Shown: positions 25,815-34,406, counted from the first letter of the stretch. The stretch: 64,000 nt of DNA from Oscillospiraceae bacterium (GCA_015066385.1 SVOJ01000005.1:1-64000); one strand, 5' to 3'. Notes: a model not told the origin generated them from the sequence alone. Numbers and translations: made by a program.

Positions 25815-26615
25815 TTATTTCTTGTGAATTTTATCGGTTTTATACACCACAGCAGGCACTTTTCCGCCTGCTGTTTTCTTTTTTACTGTGCCTTTTTCTT
25901 CATTGGGTTGGGTGAGAATTTCATCGGCAAGCGCAATGTTGGCTTCAATCACCTGCGCAGGGATTCTGCCGTCCCCGTGCCCGCCGTAAATGGGCTTCCC
26001 GTCTGCAAGAAGCAGGGTTCGCACGGCACTCTCTCTCCATTCTTCCAGTGAAACCGCTCCGGGGAACTGCAAGGTCACAAGGGGATTGACATTATCGCCC
26101 GTAAACAATGCGCCCGTCAGAGAATCACGGAAAGTGACATGTCCTGCCGTATGGCCGGGGGTAAAAAAGGTTTCAATCACCCTGCCGCCGAGATCAAAGG
26201 TATCCCCCTCATTCAGATCGTGCCGCACAGGGGTGAACTCCTTCTGAAATGCATCCGAAAAACGGACTTTATGGGTCTTGCGTTTATACGGGTGCTGATG
26301 CAGAAAATAGATGCGTGCGGCGGCGGTCTGATCGAATTCGCTGATGCGTTTATCCAACGGATGAATGTAAATCTCTTTGAACCACACCGCCCCGCCGTCA
26401 TGGTCGGCATGGGCATGGGTCACAAGCGCGGTAATGGGTTTGTCTGTAATCGTTTCTGCAAATTCACGCAATTGCCCGATGCCGACACCGCAGTCAAGAA
26501 GTGCCGCTTTTTCGTCCCCAACCACTAAAAATGCATTGACAAAATCAAATTCATTGATGCGATAAATCCCGTTGCCGAGATCTTCGCATGCAAAGTCAAG
26601 TCTGTGTTTGTTCAT
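25815..26615 (-). CDS. metallo-beta-lactamase fold hydrolase
   Basis: 266 residues with the complete zinc-binding set: THAHADHDGG (His67, His69, Asp71, His72), a histidine in PGHTAGHV, the aspartate in FTGDNVNP and the last histidine in YGGHGDG. The class resembles glyoxalase-II-like or general MBL hydrolases; the substrate is unknown. The C-terminal 30 residues (EEKGTVKKKTAGGKVPAV) form a basic tail beyond the usual fold. It begins eleven bases after the LURP-one gene and precedes the epimerase gene, all on the minus strand. Start 26615 has GACGGAGG upstream. Confidence 0.88.
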   Translation of the reverse strand: MNKHRLDFACEDLGNGIYRINEFDFVNAFLVVGDEKAALLDCGVGIGQLREFAETITDKPITALVTHAHADHDGGAVWFKEIYIHPLDKRISEFDQTAAARIYFLHQHPYKRKTHKVRFSDAFQKEFTPVRHDLNEGDTFDLGGRVIETFFTPGHTAGHVTFRDSLTGALFTGDNVNPLVTLQFPGAVSLEEWRESAVRTLLLADGKPIYGGHGDGRIPAQVIEANIALADEILTQPNEEKGTVKKKTAGGKVPAVVYKTDKIHKK

Positions 26616-26626
26616 TCATTCCTCCG

Positions 26627-27112
26627 TCAATTTGATGCGGCGGCTTGTTGCTGTGCCGTCACGCAGTCAATGGCAAGCACCACCGCCAGGGCGGGAATTT
26701 CATCGGCAGGGTTTGCAATGTCGAGTTCATAACTGTCGCCCCAGGTCATCCATTCCTTTTGAATGCGAACCACGGGAGAGCCGGCACAACTGACACAATA
26801 GTTATGATTCCAGAAATCACCGTCCACATCCCAGTTCATTCCCTCTATGCGGTATTTCGGCTTAAAAAAGGTGAATTCCTTGACGATTTCGGCAATATCA
26901 ACCCCGTTGACCGACACAAAATAACGGGGCAGAAAGCTGAACACCTTCTGATAAATGAAAGCCACTTCCCGCTGTTGCACGTCATAAACATGCAATTTCT
27001 TTCCCCATGAAAACAACTCGCCCTCGACATAATAACGGTCATTGCCGTTGGCATCCCAAACGGTAAAGCGGTCTTTCCAGGAAAACACTTTCTGCTTGAT
27101 GTAGAGTTTCAA
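26627..27112 (-). CDS. LURP-one-related (YxjI-like) family protein
   Basis: 161 residues from TTG 27112, giving MKLYIKQKVFSWKDRFTVWD, the usual start of this family; GGGG lies nine bases upstream and the TTG sits at the end of a T-run. The fold is a twelve-stranded barrel with a central helix, related to Tubby. Recognisable blocks are YYVEGELFSWGKKLHVYD and KYRIEGMNWDVDGDFWNHNY. The biochemical role in bacteria is unknown; lipid or membrane association has been proposed. It leads the operon with the MBL hydrolase and epimerase. Confidence 0.88.
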   Translation of the reverse strand: MKLYIKQKVFSWKDRFTVWDANGNDRYYVEGELFSWGKKLHVYDVQQREVAFIYQKVFSFLPRYFVSVNGVDIAEIVKEFTFFKPKYRIEGMNWDVDGDFWNHNYCVSCAGSPVVRIQKEWMTWGDSYELDIANPADEIPALAVVLAIDCVTAQQQAAASN

Positions 27113-27116
27113 AAAA

Positions 27117-27158
27117 AACACCCCTTTTCTGTTTTCATTTTACAGAAAAAAGGGTGCA
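27117..27158 (-). terminator. hairpin overlapping promoter and ribosome binding site of the LURP-one gene
   Basis: Minus strand: CACCCTTTTTTCTGT pairs with ACAGAAAAGGGGTG around a short loop, followed by eight T. It would terminate the upstream EutH/isomerase transcript. Its 3' arm holds the GGGG ribosome binding site of the next gene. Confidence 0.65.
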
Positions 27159-27165
27159 ATGTCAA
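27137..27165 (-). promoter_or_regulatory. promoter of the LURP-one/MBL/epimerase operon
   Basis: Minus strand TTGACA (27165-27160), 17 bases, TAAAAT (27142-27137). The spacer contains one arm of the terminator hairpin, so promoter and terminator share bases. A transcript from here would begin inside the loop and lack the hairpin. Confidence 0.65.
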
Positions 27166-27169
27166 TATA

Positions 27170-28018
27170 TTATCTCCACGCTTTGAGCCCCGCAACAGGT
27201 GTACCGAATACGGTCGGCTCTTGTCCAGCAAACAATTCCTGCGCATTTCGTGCAAAATCGGCACAGGTCAATCTGTGTTCACGCTTAATGGAGGCGGGTG
27301 CCGCAAATCCGAGTTCATACAGCCACGGTCCCTTGTAGCCGACCTCCCGCAATGCAGAAAGAATCTTTTGCCAATCGACTTTGCCTTCACCCGGCAGCCA
27401 ATGCCGTTCATTGAGAAAATCATAGTCTGACACATGGGTGGTGATGATCTTATCGCCCACGGCATGAATAAATTCCACTGCATCTTCGCTTAAAAGATGA
27501 TTCGTGTCATAACAGCAACGCAAATCGGGGTGTGCAGACAATAGTTCCAATATATCCTTGCTGTCTCGCCCCAAACAGGTGCGCGGCAGATTTTCCACGG
27601 CAATCACCGCGTCAAATTGTTTTGCAAAATCGGCAAGGGACGCGAGTGTCTGTTTTGCCGTTTCCAGTCGTCTTGCACGGTCTGTTTCTTCAATGGGTTC
27701 TGCCGATGGATGAACCACAAACGTGTGCACTCCGATCCCGACACCTTTTTTGATGCACCAACGGAAATACGCAAGGGTTACTTCCTGTTTTTCCGTGTCG
27801 GACGGATCCAAAAAGAAAAACGGTGAAAACGGAATGTGCATACTCCACAAGGTGATACCATATCTGTCCGCCGATTCCCTGACCTCATTGAAATCAAGTT
27901 CCGCCAAATCCTGCGCATCCGCAGACAGTTCCATGTGTGTAATGCCTGCCGACCTGTAATCGGCAAACAGTTTTTCGTTCAATTCTTTACTGCAGGAAGA
28001 AAGACCGACACTGAACAT
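27170..28018 (-). CDS. xylose-isomerase-like TIM-barrel sugar phosphate isomerase/epimerase
   Basis: 282 residues of the AP-endonuclease-2/IolE-IolI type. Metal-site segments are visible: HIPFSPFFFLD near residue 61, HTFVVHPSAE near 98, AVENLPRTCL (Glu), CYDTNHLL (Asp, His), TTHVSDYDFLNERHWLPGEG and YELGF with the final Glu. These enzymes isomerise ketoses or inositol-derived compounds. The gene starts four bases after the EutH gene, so the two probably share an mRNA, although ethanolamine and sugar isomerisation have no obvious link. The start 28018 has AAAGGGGCTTG upstream. Confidence 0.85.
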   Translation of the reverse strand: MFSVGLSSCSKELNEKLFADYRSAGITHMELSADAQDLAELDFNEVRESADRYGITLWSMHIPFSPFFFLDPSDTEKQEVTLAYFRWCIKKGVGIGVHTFVVHPSAEPIEETDRARRLETAKQTLASLADFAKQFDAVIAVENLPRTCLGRDSKDILELLSAHPDLRCCYDTNHLLSEDAVEFIHAVGDKIITTHVSDYDFLNERHWLPGEGKVDWQKILSALREVGYKGPWLYELGFAAPASIKREHRLTCADFARNAQELFAGQEPTVFGTPVAGLKAWR

Positions 28019-28022
28019 ACAA

Positions 28023-29096
28023 TCAAGCCCCTTTTTTCATTTTTCGATTATAAAGCAGGTTGGCAACCACCACCGCCGTAACGCCTGCCGTGAGTTTGCC
28101 GACGATCATCGCCGGCACAAAGTCTGCATTATAAGACATGGTAAAAGCAAGATGATCCACAAACACAAATGATGCTCCCACCGCAAAAGCGGAATTGAGA
28201 ATCAACCCCTTGCGATCCATTTTGCCTGCCGCTTCAAAGGTTGCAACATTGTTTCCTGCCGTTGCAAGGAACGAAAACGCGGCGGTTTCATTGATGCCGA
28301 GCTTGCCGCCCATCTTTTCAAACACCTTGCGCAAAGCCTTTTTCAGCAGGCTCAACAGCGGAAATGCACCTGCCATAATGCAGATGATGTTCACAATGAT
28401 ATCCATGGCATTGTCAAGTGTTTCCATCTGCGGTAAGATTCTGAAATCGGTTGTAAATTCCACGATACCGACGATCAGACCAAATGTGATAACCGCTTTG
28501 ATGAGCCACGCAAAGCCTTTGAATATTTTGATTGTTATTTTTTCAAATTTCAGAATACCGATTGCAACCAATGCCACAAAGATAAACAGCGGAATCAGGT
28601 CAGCAAGCACCGCCAAAACAGACAATCCTGCCACAAGGCCGCCGATAACACAGCCGACGGGAATGGTGATCATACCGCACAGAATACCGAAAATGATGTC
28701 GCTGTGCTTTTCTTTTGCGGTCATCTGCAGGGCAAAAGGAATGGTGAAAGACGTGGTGCAACCCATCATGGAAGCCACAACAAGACCATTGAAATAACCT
28801 GTTTTTTCATCCCCCGCCAGTTGTGAAGCAAGGTGTGCACCGCCCATGTCATTGGCTAAAAAGCACGACGGAACAATGGAAAAATCAAGAAACGACGGAA
28901 AAATGCCGCTGATTCTGCCGAGAAGTTCCGCTAAAAAAGGGGCAACAATAATCATGCCCGCCATGGAAAGAGTCAGCGGACCGAGTGTTTCAATGCCTTT
29001 TTCCAATTCCGTACCAAGCCCCAGACGGCTGCCGAAAATTCTGTCCAGCGCCGCAACCGCCGCAAGGCCAAGACAAACATAGGTAATATATTCCAT
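28023..29096 (-). CDS. eutH: EutH-like ethanolamine permease
   Basis: 357 residues with about ten hydrophobic segments. EutH family hallmarks include LGTELEKGIETLGPLTLSMA, SCFLANDMGGAHLASQLAGD, GYFNGLVVASMMGCTTSFTI and FSFLATAGNNVATFEAAGKM followed by FVFVDHLAFTMS. EutH takes up ethanolamine, mainly at low pH where diffusion is limiting. No ammonia-lyase (eutBC), microcompartment or eutVW genes lie in the window, so this is an orphan transporter, perhaps for another small amine or alcohol. Start 29096 follows GAGAGGAAAG and a near-perfect promoter at 29127-29155. Confidence 0.9.
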   Translation of the reverse strand: MEYITYVCLGLAAVAALDRIFGSRLGLGTELEKGIETLGPLTLSMAGMIIVAPFLAELLGRISGIFPSFLDFSIVPSCFLANDMGGAHLASQLAGDEKTGYFNGLVVASMMGCTTSFTIPFALQMTAKEKHSDIIFGILCGMITIPVGCVIGGLVAGLSVLAVLADLIPLFIFVALVAIGILKFEKITIKIFKGFAWLIKAVITFGLIVGIVEFTTDFRILPQMETLDNAMDIIVNIICIMAGAFPLLSLLKKALRKVFEKMGGKLGINETAAFSFLATAGNNVATFEAAGKMDRKGLILNSAFAVGASFVFVDHLAFTMSYNADFVPAMIVGKLTAGVTAVVVANLLYNRKMKKGA

Positions 29097-29126
29097 ACTT
29101 TCCTCTCAAAAATAAACTACATTACG

Positions 29127-29155
29127 ACTATACCCGTTTTTCGGGGGCTTGTCAA
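29127..29155 (-). promoter_or_regulatory. promoter of the eutH operon
   Basis: Minus strand TTGACA (29155-29150), 17 bases, TATAGT (29132-29127), ending 30 bases before the eutH start. The spacer has CCCCCGAAAAACGGG, a small inverted repeat that may be an operator. Confidence 0.8.
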
Positions 29156-29263
29156 GAAGCAGAGAAACAGAACTCCTTATAACTATAAAAACCAAATTCC
29201 GCCTTCCGCAAAAAATATTTCAAAAAAGCGAATAAATCGCATTTCTTTATGTCAGATCGGTAG

Positions 29264-29417
29264 TTTCATCACTGTCCCCTGTTTTTTTCATCACTGCTTA
29301 AACACCGAAAAAGTTGAACAAAGCCCGATGCGAAAGGCTTTTCAGCACATCGGTTTTTCATTTTTAATCACTGATTCATCACTTACCTCTGCAATTTCAT
29401 CACTGTTTTCATCACCG
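29264..29417. repeat. cluster of five WTTCATCACY(G/T) motifs upstream of eutH
   Basis: Copies start at 29264, 29286, 29374, 29395 and 29407, with a half copy AATCACTG at 29366. Steps of 22, 88, 21 and 12 bases are close to multiples of one helix turn. The 457-base gap between the eutH start and the next gene holds nothing else except the eutH promoter and the terminator at 29508-29543. A short minus-strand frame reads through the cluster as GDENSDEIAEVSDE, but it has no ribosome binding site. Confidence 0.55.
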
Positions 29418-29507
29418 TACATACTATTATATAAGAAAGAATGATTTAATAAGAATGTTATAAAGAATGGAGAGAATGGAAGTGCTCCACGCCAAAAAAA
29501 AACAAAA

Positions 29508-29543
29508 AAAACAGGCATGCAGTTTGTTTGCACACCTGTTTAT
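29508..29543 (-). terminator. terminator of the GPH symporter gene
   Basis: Minus strand AAACAGG-TGTGCA pairs with TGCATGCCTGTTT around AACAAAC and is followed by a long T-rich run. It starts about ten bases after the stop of the symporter gene. Confidence 0.7.
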
Positions 29544-29553
29544 GATTCAAAGT

Positions 29554-31107
29554 TTATTTAACTGCTTTTCTGGCTTCGAGTTCTGCCACCATTTCACGCT
29601 GACGTTTTTCGGTGATGGTGTAGAAAAACATCGGAACTGCGCAGGCAAACATGCTGATAACACCCGACAGAATAAGAACATTCCAAAGTCTGTCTGCACC
29701 GCCTGCGGCAATGGCACCCGTTTCGGTGTCGATCCCTGCAATGGAAACGGACATAACGCCGATGAATGCACCGACAGCCATACCGATCTTGTTGATGAGC
29801 GTCTGCATGGCAAAGCAGATACCTTCACCGCGTTCACCGGTCTTCCATTCGAGATAGTCAACCGTGTCACCGATCATGGCATAGGTCATGATGTTGTTGA
29901 CACCCTGCGGAATACCGAGCAGAACAAGGCCGATTGCACAAACAATGAGTTTCCAGGGCTTGTCATAGCCGACAAAATACATGACAGCCATCACAACGCC
30001 GCCGAACACATGGACGAAGATGTATGTATATTTCTTGGTGAACTTCTTGGTAAGCAACGGAACGAGCAGAGATGCAACCAGACCGCCGGGAACAACAAGA
30101 AGTGTAATAATGCCGTAAAGACCTTCGTTCTGCAGAATATATTTTGCGAAATACAAACCGCCCGTGTAGGAATAAACCATTCTTGCACCGCCGAGAATAC
30201 CGGAAAGAACGATGAGAAGCAGTTCTTTGTTCTTGAACAGAAGTTTGAGGTTATGACCGAAGGAAGGTGCTTCACCTTCTGCGGTGAAGCGTTCCTGTGT
30301 GTTCTTGAATCCGTAGAAGAACATGGGCATTGCAACCACAACAAATACAACAGCACAAACAAAATAGATCCATTTCAACGTATTTGCATTGGCTTCGACC
30401 ATGGTTTTCATGACCGTGCCGACATAAGTGAGTGCGCCTTCTGCATCTACCCCGTAGTCCTGCATGATCATGGCAATGTGTTCTGCAGAATCGGTATATT
30501 TGTATTTTGCGGTCATGGCATCGGTAATGATCGGCACACCGACCGTTACCAAACCCGCACCGACCGTACAAGCCAGACGTGCAATGGTGAGAATGTTACC
30601 ACGCACGGTTGTATCGTTGGTAAGGCAGGTGGAAAGTCCCCAATAAGGAACGTCGGCAACCGTGTAAACCACAGACCAGATGACATAGATAACGGAAAGC
30701 GTGACAAATGTCCACATGGCTTTTGCTTCAAACACAGGAAGGAAGCAAAGAATGGTACAAATACCGATGGGTATTGCCATCCATTTCAGATACGGGCGGC
30801 ACTTGCCCCATTTGGTGCGGGTCTTATCAACAACACTGCCCATGATGGGATCGTTGAATGCGTCAAACACGCGCGTAGCCAGCATCAGAATGGCAACGGC
30901 AATGGCACCCTCCATAGCACCGACTCTGACACCCGATGCACCGAACAGCAAAGCATCCGTCATAAAGATCGTCAGATACGAGCCGACGATGGTGCAAATG
31001 AAATTCTGACCGATACCGGTCACACTGTAAGCAATGGCTTCCTTGGGCTGCACACCCTTGCCCGGTGTTGTACCGAACACCTTGTGCAGCAGTTCATTGA
31101 TTTTCAT
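29554..31107 (-). CDS. GPH-family (MFS) sugar:cation symporter
   Basis: 517 residues, twelve predicted membrane segments. The signature RVFDAFNDPIMGSVVDKTRT then KWGKCRPYLKW is a full match to the glycoside-pentoside-hexuronide:cation symporter pattern with NDP intact. Other family features include DVPYWGLSTCLTND and the C-terminal YAMIGDTVDYLEWKTGERGE. The substrate is probably a glycoside or uronide; no glycosidase is adjacent to narrow it down. It is transcribed alone: promoter at 31139-31166, ribosome binding site CAGGAGGAAATGT, terminator at 29508-29543. Confidence 0.9.
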   Translation of the reverse strand: MKINELLHKVFGTTPGKGVQPKEAIAYSVTGIGQNFICTIVGSYLTIFMTDALLFGASGVRVGAMEGAIAVAILMLATRVFDAFNDPIMGSVVDKTRTKWGKCRPYLKWMAIPIGICTILCFLPVFEAKAMWTFVTLSVIYVIWSVVYTVADVPYWGLSTCLTNDTTVRGNILTIARLACTVGAGLVTVGVPIITDAMTAKYKYTDSAEHIAMIMQDYGVDAEGALTYVGTVMKTMVEANANTLKWIYFVCAVVFVVVAMPMFFYGFKNTQERFTAEGEAPSFGHNLKLLFKNKELLLIVLSGILGGARMVYSYTGGLYFAKYILQNEGLYGIITLLVVPGGLVASLLVPLLTKKFTKKYTYIFVHVFGGVVMAVMYFVGYDKPWKLIVCAIGLVLLGIPQGVNNIMTYAMIGDTVDYLEWKTGERGEGICFAMQTLINKIGMAVGAFIGVMSVSIAGIDTETGAIAAGGADRLWNVLILSGVISMFACAVPMFFYTITEKRQREMVAELEARKAVK

Positions 31108-31138
31108 ACATTTCCTCCTGCTGATTCATATTGTATCT

Positions 31139-31166
31139 ATTGTAACACATTGGTAAAAAAAAGCAA
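31139..31166 (-). promoter_or_regulatory. promoter of the GPH symporter gene
   Basis: Minus strand TTGCTT (31166-31161), 16 bases, TACAAT (31144-31139), about 30 bases before the start codon. Confidence 0.6.
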
Positions 31167-31279
31167 GAGTATTTTCTTTTATTAAAAATTAAAAACGAAA
31201 CGATTTTGCAGAATATTGTACAATTGTGAGGAATTTTGTTCAATGCAAGTATCGCTTGACAAAATCAAGCAATCCGTGC

Positions 31280-31308
31280 TTGCCGTTTTACGGGTCAGGT
31301 GTTATAAT
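31280..31308 (+). promoter_or_regulatory. promoter of the 31.3-34.4 kb membrane regulator operon
   Basis: TTGCCG (31280-31285), 17 bases, TATAAT (31303-31308), 35 bases before the first start codon. Just upstream, GCTTGACAAAATCAAGC forms a small palindrome. Confidence 0.65.
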
Positions 31309-31343
31309 AAAACTGCAACAGAACCAAGCGGAGGAAATAAAAA

Positions 31344-31853
31344 ATGAACGCACAGAAAAAAAAGCAATCACCGTGGCCGATTTTAATCGCAGTACTGCTT
31401 CTTGTGGCTTTATTATTTTCAAGTATGATACTCTCCTCTTATTCCGTGCGCACTGCAAAAGTCAATATGTTTGACGATATAACCGCAATAGAACCCATGT
31501 CGGCTTTCGCCGTCAAAGACCTCACGGACGAAAACCTGGAAGGACTTCTTCCCGTCGGTTCGTTTGCAAAGCAGTTAGAATGGGAAAACAAAAAATTTGA
31601 AGTATATGCCTGTGAATTTCACACACAGACAGACCTTGATACATACCTGAAAAACATGGGCAGAATGCGCGGCATAACCAAACAAGGACAAACATTGCAG
31701 GAAGGGTGGTACATCAGCGGCAATGCATTTACCAGCACCCATGCACTCTTTTATTATGATACTTGTGTGTTGTTCATTGACGGTCCGTCGCAGAACAAAA
31801 CCATGCAATTTGCCCAATGGCTGACAGCCGGTTTTACAAACAGAATAATATAA
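31344..31853 (+). CDS. membrane-anchored protein of unknown function
   Basis: 169 residues with one N-terminal transmembrane segment (about residues 10-32, PWPILIAVLLLVALLFSSMI) and an extracytoplasmic domain of about 135 residues. I do not recognise the domain; it is mixed alpha/beta, with a single Cys in VYACEFHTQTD and another in YYDTCVLFIDG. The gene starts with GCGGAGG upstream and ends 13 bases before the first XRE-membrane regulator, so the three genes here probably share a transcript. A sensing or accessory role for the regulators is possible, but only by context. Confidence 0.7.
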   Translation: MNAQKKKQSPWPILIAVLLLVALLFSSMILSSYSVRTAKVNMFDDITAIEPMSAFAVKDLTDENLEGLLPVGSFAKQLEWENKKFEVYACEFHTQTDLDTYLKNMGRMRGITKQGQTLQEGWYISGNAFTSTHALFYYDTCVLFIDGPSQNKTMQFAQWLTAGFTNRII

Positions 31854-31866
31854 AGGAGATTCTTTT

Positions 31867-32880
31867 ATGACCATCGGTGAAACCATTCAATACCACAGAA
31901 AACGATTAGGGCTTTCGCAGGAAGACCTCGGACAGAAACTGAATTTAAGCCGTCAGACGGTCAGCCTCTGGGAAAACGATCAGACCCAGCCGACCGTGGA
32001 TAATTTTCTCCGTCTGAAAGAAATTTTCGGTGTTTCCGTGGATACACTGCTCGGTTTCGAAGGAACACCCCGGACCGAACCGGAAGTACCCGTTGTCGGC
32101 ACTTACCGTTTTCAATATACACAGGCGGATATTGACTACCTGTTCAGGCAATTTGTTATCGATTATATCAAAGATCCGCTTCTTTACTTATTTTTATTCG
32201 TCGAAAGCCTGCTTTTTACATCAGACATTTTAGGTTACGGCGAAATAAATCTTTTTGCATTTTCACTGGTCGGTTCGCTCTCATTTATATATATATTCCG
32301 CCGTGTCGCGCAAATAAAGCAATACAAAGACAGTCTGCCGAAATATCTGACAACCGAGTATGAGTTCATTTTTTATGCAGACGATACACTACTTGTCAAT
32401 GTATACAAAAATCAGTATCTCCATATGACGGTACGCTCACCGCTTGAAAAAATTTCCGATATCACTTTTTCCGACAACTACATCCATCTGCAGATCGGCA
32501 CCAATTATTTTATTGCAACAAAATCCGTTCTGCCCCTTTGTGAGCTTGCCGCAAAATACCCTGAAAAAACGCAGTACCGCCACAAAGCAAATGTATGGTC
32601 GATCGGTGCATGGATTTTGTTTTTTACTTCCCTTGTTGCTGCCGTCGCAGGACTTGAAGCCGTCGCAATATATACTCGCTCGTCTGATCTTTCCTTTGCA
32701 AACCATTGGATCTTTGCCGTGATCGCACTGTTTCCGCTTGCATCCGTCGTGTACGGCATCGTGCTCAAAAGAAAAAAGATTTACAAGTACAAAAAAAATA
32801 TCGCAGCAGGTTGTTTTGCCGTTCTGACGATCCTGCTTTGCGTGGCTTTTACCATTGCCTACTATAATATGTTCATATAA
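31867..32880 (+). CDS. XRE-family DNA-binding protein fused to a membrane domain (copy 1)
   Basis: 337 residues. Residues 1-63 are a Cro/C1-type helix-turn-helix (GLSQEDLGQKLNLSRQTVSL then WENDQTQPT). The rest is a membrane domain with about five hydrophobic segments: two near residues 104-140, and three after residue 230, ending in a KRKKIYKYKKN loop and a last helix. The cytoplasmic part between is beta-rich. It is probably a membrane-tethered one-component regulator. The next gene has the same DNA-binding domain, identical or nearly so in protein and DNA, but a different membrane part. Start 31867 follows AAGGAG. Confidence 0.85.
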   Translation: MTIGETIQYHRKRLGLSQEDLGQKLNLSRQTVSLWENDQTQPTVDNFLRLKEIFGVSVDTLLGFEGTPRTEPEVPVVGTYRFQYTQADIDYLFRQFVIDYIKDPLLYLFLFVESLLFTSDILGYGEINLFAFSLVGSLSFIYIFRRVAQIKQYKDSLPKYLTTEYEFIFYADDTLLVNVYKNQYLHMTVRSPLEKISDITFSDNYIHLQIGTNYFIATKSVLPLCELAAKYPEKTQYRHKANVWSIGAWILFFTSLVAAVAGLEAVAIYTRSSDLSFANHWIFAVIALFPLASVVYGIVLKRKKIYKYKKNIAAGCFAVLTILLCVAFTIAYYNMFI

Positions 32881-32901
32881 AAAATGAAGGAGGAGATTCA
32901 G

Positions 32902-34365
32902 TTGACCATTGGTGAAACCATTCAATACCACAGAAAACGATTGGGGCTTTCGCAGGAAGATCTCGGGCAGAAACTGAATTTAAGCCGTCAGACGGTCAGC
33001 CTCTGGGAAAACGATCAGACCCAGCCGACCGTGGATAATTTTCTCCGTCTGAAAGAAATTTTCGGTGTTTCCGTGGATGTACTGCTTGGCTGTCCCTCCG
33101 AAACCGAGACGGAAGAAAAACCGCAGCCCGTTGAATCCTACCGTTTCACATTCACGGAAGATGACAATAAGATCCGTTACAAGGCATGGATTACTGCACT
33201 CGTGCGTGCGCTGCTGATTCCGTTTGTTTTTCTTATGGTGATGCTCCTTTTTGCATTCAACGGCTCTGTCACCTCGACAAGAGGAACCGTCGTGACACAG
33301 CATGACTTCAAGGATGCCATTCCGATTGTTATCTTTATGCTGATCGTGTACACAATCATTGCCGTCTGCATCATCAGGCAAAATGCAAATCTGTACAAAT
33401 TGCATCTGTCACAGCGGCAAATCAAAACGTATGAATACAATACCTTTTATAATTACTTTACCGTTTCAATCGAAAAGAATGATGAAACAACTTCCTTTCA
33501 CAAAATTTATTTTGAGGACATTGAAAAGATAGAAGATTCCGAACATTTCTTTTCTCTGATTGCAGGCGGAATCAGCTTTGACATCCCGAAAAGACTGCTG
33601 CCCGAAAACTCATTCTGCAGTTTTCTTGCCAAATCATATCCGGCAAAAACCAAAACCGTCAAAAAGACGGATGCATGGGCAATTGCCTCTGTTGGTTTGT
33701 TCATCGCATCCTTCTTTTCCTTTCCCATTGCAATGCTTTTGTTGAAAAAACCTGCATCCGATATGCTCGGTTTTCTTGAAAATATGCGGTTGTTCTTTGT
33801 TCCGCTTCCCATTCCGATTGCAAGCATCATTCTCGGCATCGTGCTGAAGAAAAAGAAATATTACACCTACAAGAAAAATATTGTGATCGGCTGCATCATG
33901 GCTGCACTTCTTTGCATTTACGGTTGCTTTTCCTTTGCTTTTTCAAACATTTACAAGGCAGACAATGCACCCGTGCTGGCCCTTGAAGAATACCTTGACA
34001 CGGATATTCCGCAGCACCTGCAGATTGTCACACAGGACTGGACGGATGCAAATCAAAATGTGAACGAAAACTATGTTGTTTCTTATTACAGCACCGTTTA
34101 TTTTGACAAAACAACAGCCGAAAAGTATGCAAAAACACTCGCTGATGACGACAGATGGCTTTCTGCCCGTCCCACCGAGCTGACCGACATCACCAATCCG
34201 CTGTTCCGGGGCAACGGGTATGACTATTATCTGCTCTACAACATCAGCACCGAGGAATTCAACACCCTGCCCGAACAAAAAGGGGAACATAAATTCATCA
34301 ACGCCTTTTATTCAAAAGCCTCCCGCAAGCTGTTGATCGTGGAATACAGCATGGATTACAAGTAA
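32902..34365 (+). CDS. XRE-family DNA-binding protein fused to a membrane domain (copy 2)
   Basis: 487 residues from TTG 32902, which aligns with the ATG of copy 1 and has AAGGAGG about nine bases upstream; an ATG at 32884 lies on that site. Residues 1-61 match copy 1 except near the domain end. The membrane part (segments near residues 95-115, 145-165, 258-280, 295-315, 330-350) is only distantly related, and a C-terminal domain of about 130 extra residues (LDTDIPQHLQIVTQDWTDAN onwards) is absent from copy 1 and probably outside the cell. This is consistent with a signal-sensing membrane regulator reading the same operators as copy 1. Confidence 0.83.
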   Translation: MTIGETIQYHRKRLGLSQEDLGQKLNLSRQTVSLWENDQTQPTVDNFLRLKEIFGVSVDVLLGCPSETETEEKPQPVESYRFTFTEDDNKIRYKAWITALVRALLIPFVFLMVMLLFAFNGSVTSTRGTVVTQHDFKDAIPIVIFMLIVYTIIAVCIIRQNANLYKLHLSQRQIKTYEYNTFYNYFTVSIEKNDETTSFHKIYFEDIEKIEDSEHFFSLIAGGISFDIPKRLLPENSFCSFLAKSYPAKTKTVKKTDAWAIASVGLFIASFFSFPIAMLLLKKPASDMLGFLENMRLFFVPLPIPIASIILGIVLKKKKYYTYKKNIVIGCIMAALLCIYGCFSFAFSNIYKADNAPVLALEEYLDTDIPQHLQIVTQDWTDANQNVNENYVVSYYSTVYFDKTTAEKYAKTLADDDRWLSARPTELTDITNPLFRGNGYDYYLLYNISTEEFNTLPEQKGEHKFINAFYSKASRKLLIVEYSMDYK

Positions 34366-34376
34366 ATGACAAAACG

Positions 34377-34406
34377 AAAACGGGCCACAAAGAGCCCGTT
34401 TTTTTG
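34377..34406 (+). terminator. terminator of the XRE-membrane operon
   Basis: AAAACGGGC pairs with GCCCGTTTT around CACAAAGA and is followed by T residues. Strong rho-independent form. Confidence 0.85.

Noticed and set aside
29097..29343. Ethanolamine or cobalamin riboswitch upstream of eutH
   Set aside because: The leader between promoter and start is only about 30 bases; no conserved B12 box or eutVW-type tandem stem-loops can be seen.
29342..29533. Minus-strand frame of 63 codons in the eutH upstream gap
   Set aside because: No ribosome binding site at any start; it overlaps the terminator of the symporter gene and the repeat motif explains its GDENSDE-like part.
29467..31185. Plus-strand frame of 572 codons opposite the GPH symporter
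   Set aside because: Antisense to a complete symporter with family signature; rich in His, Asn and Cys with no family resemblance.
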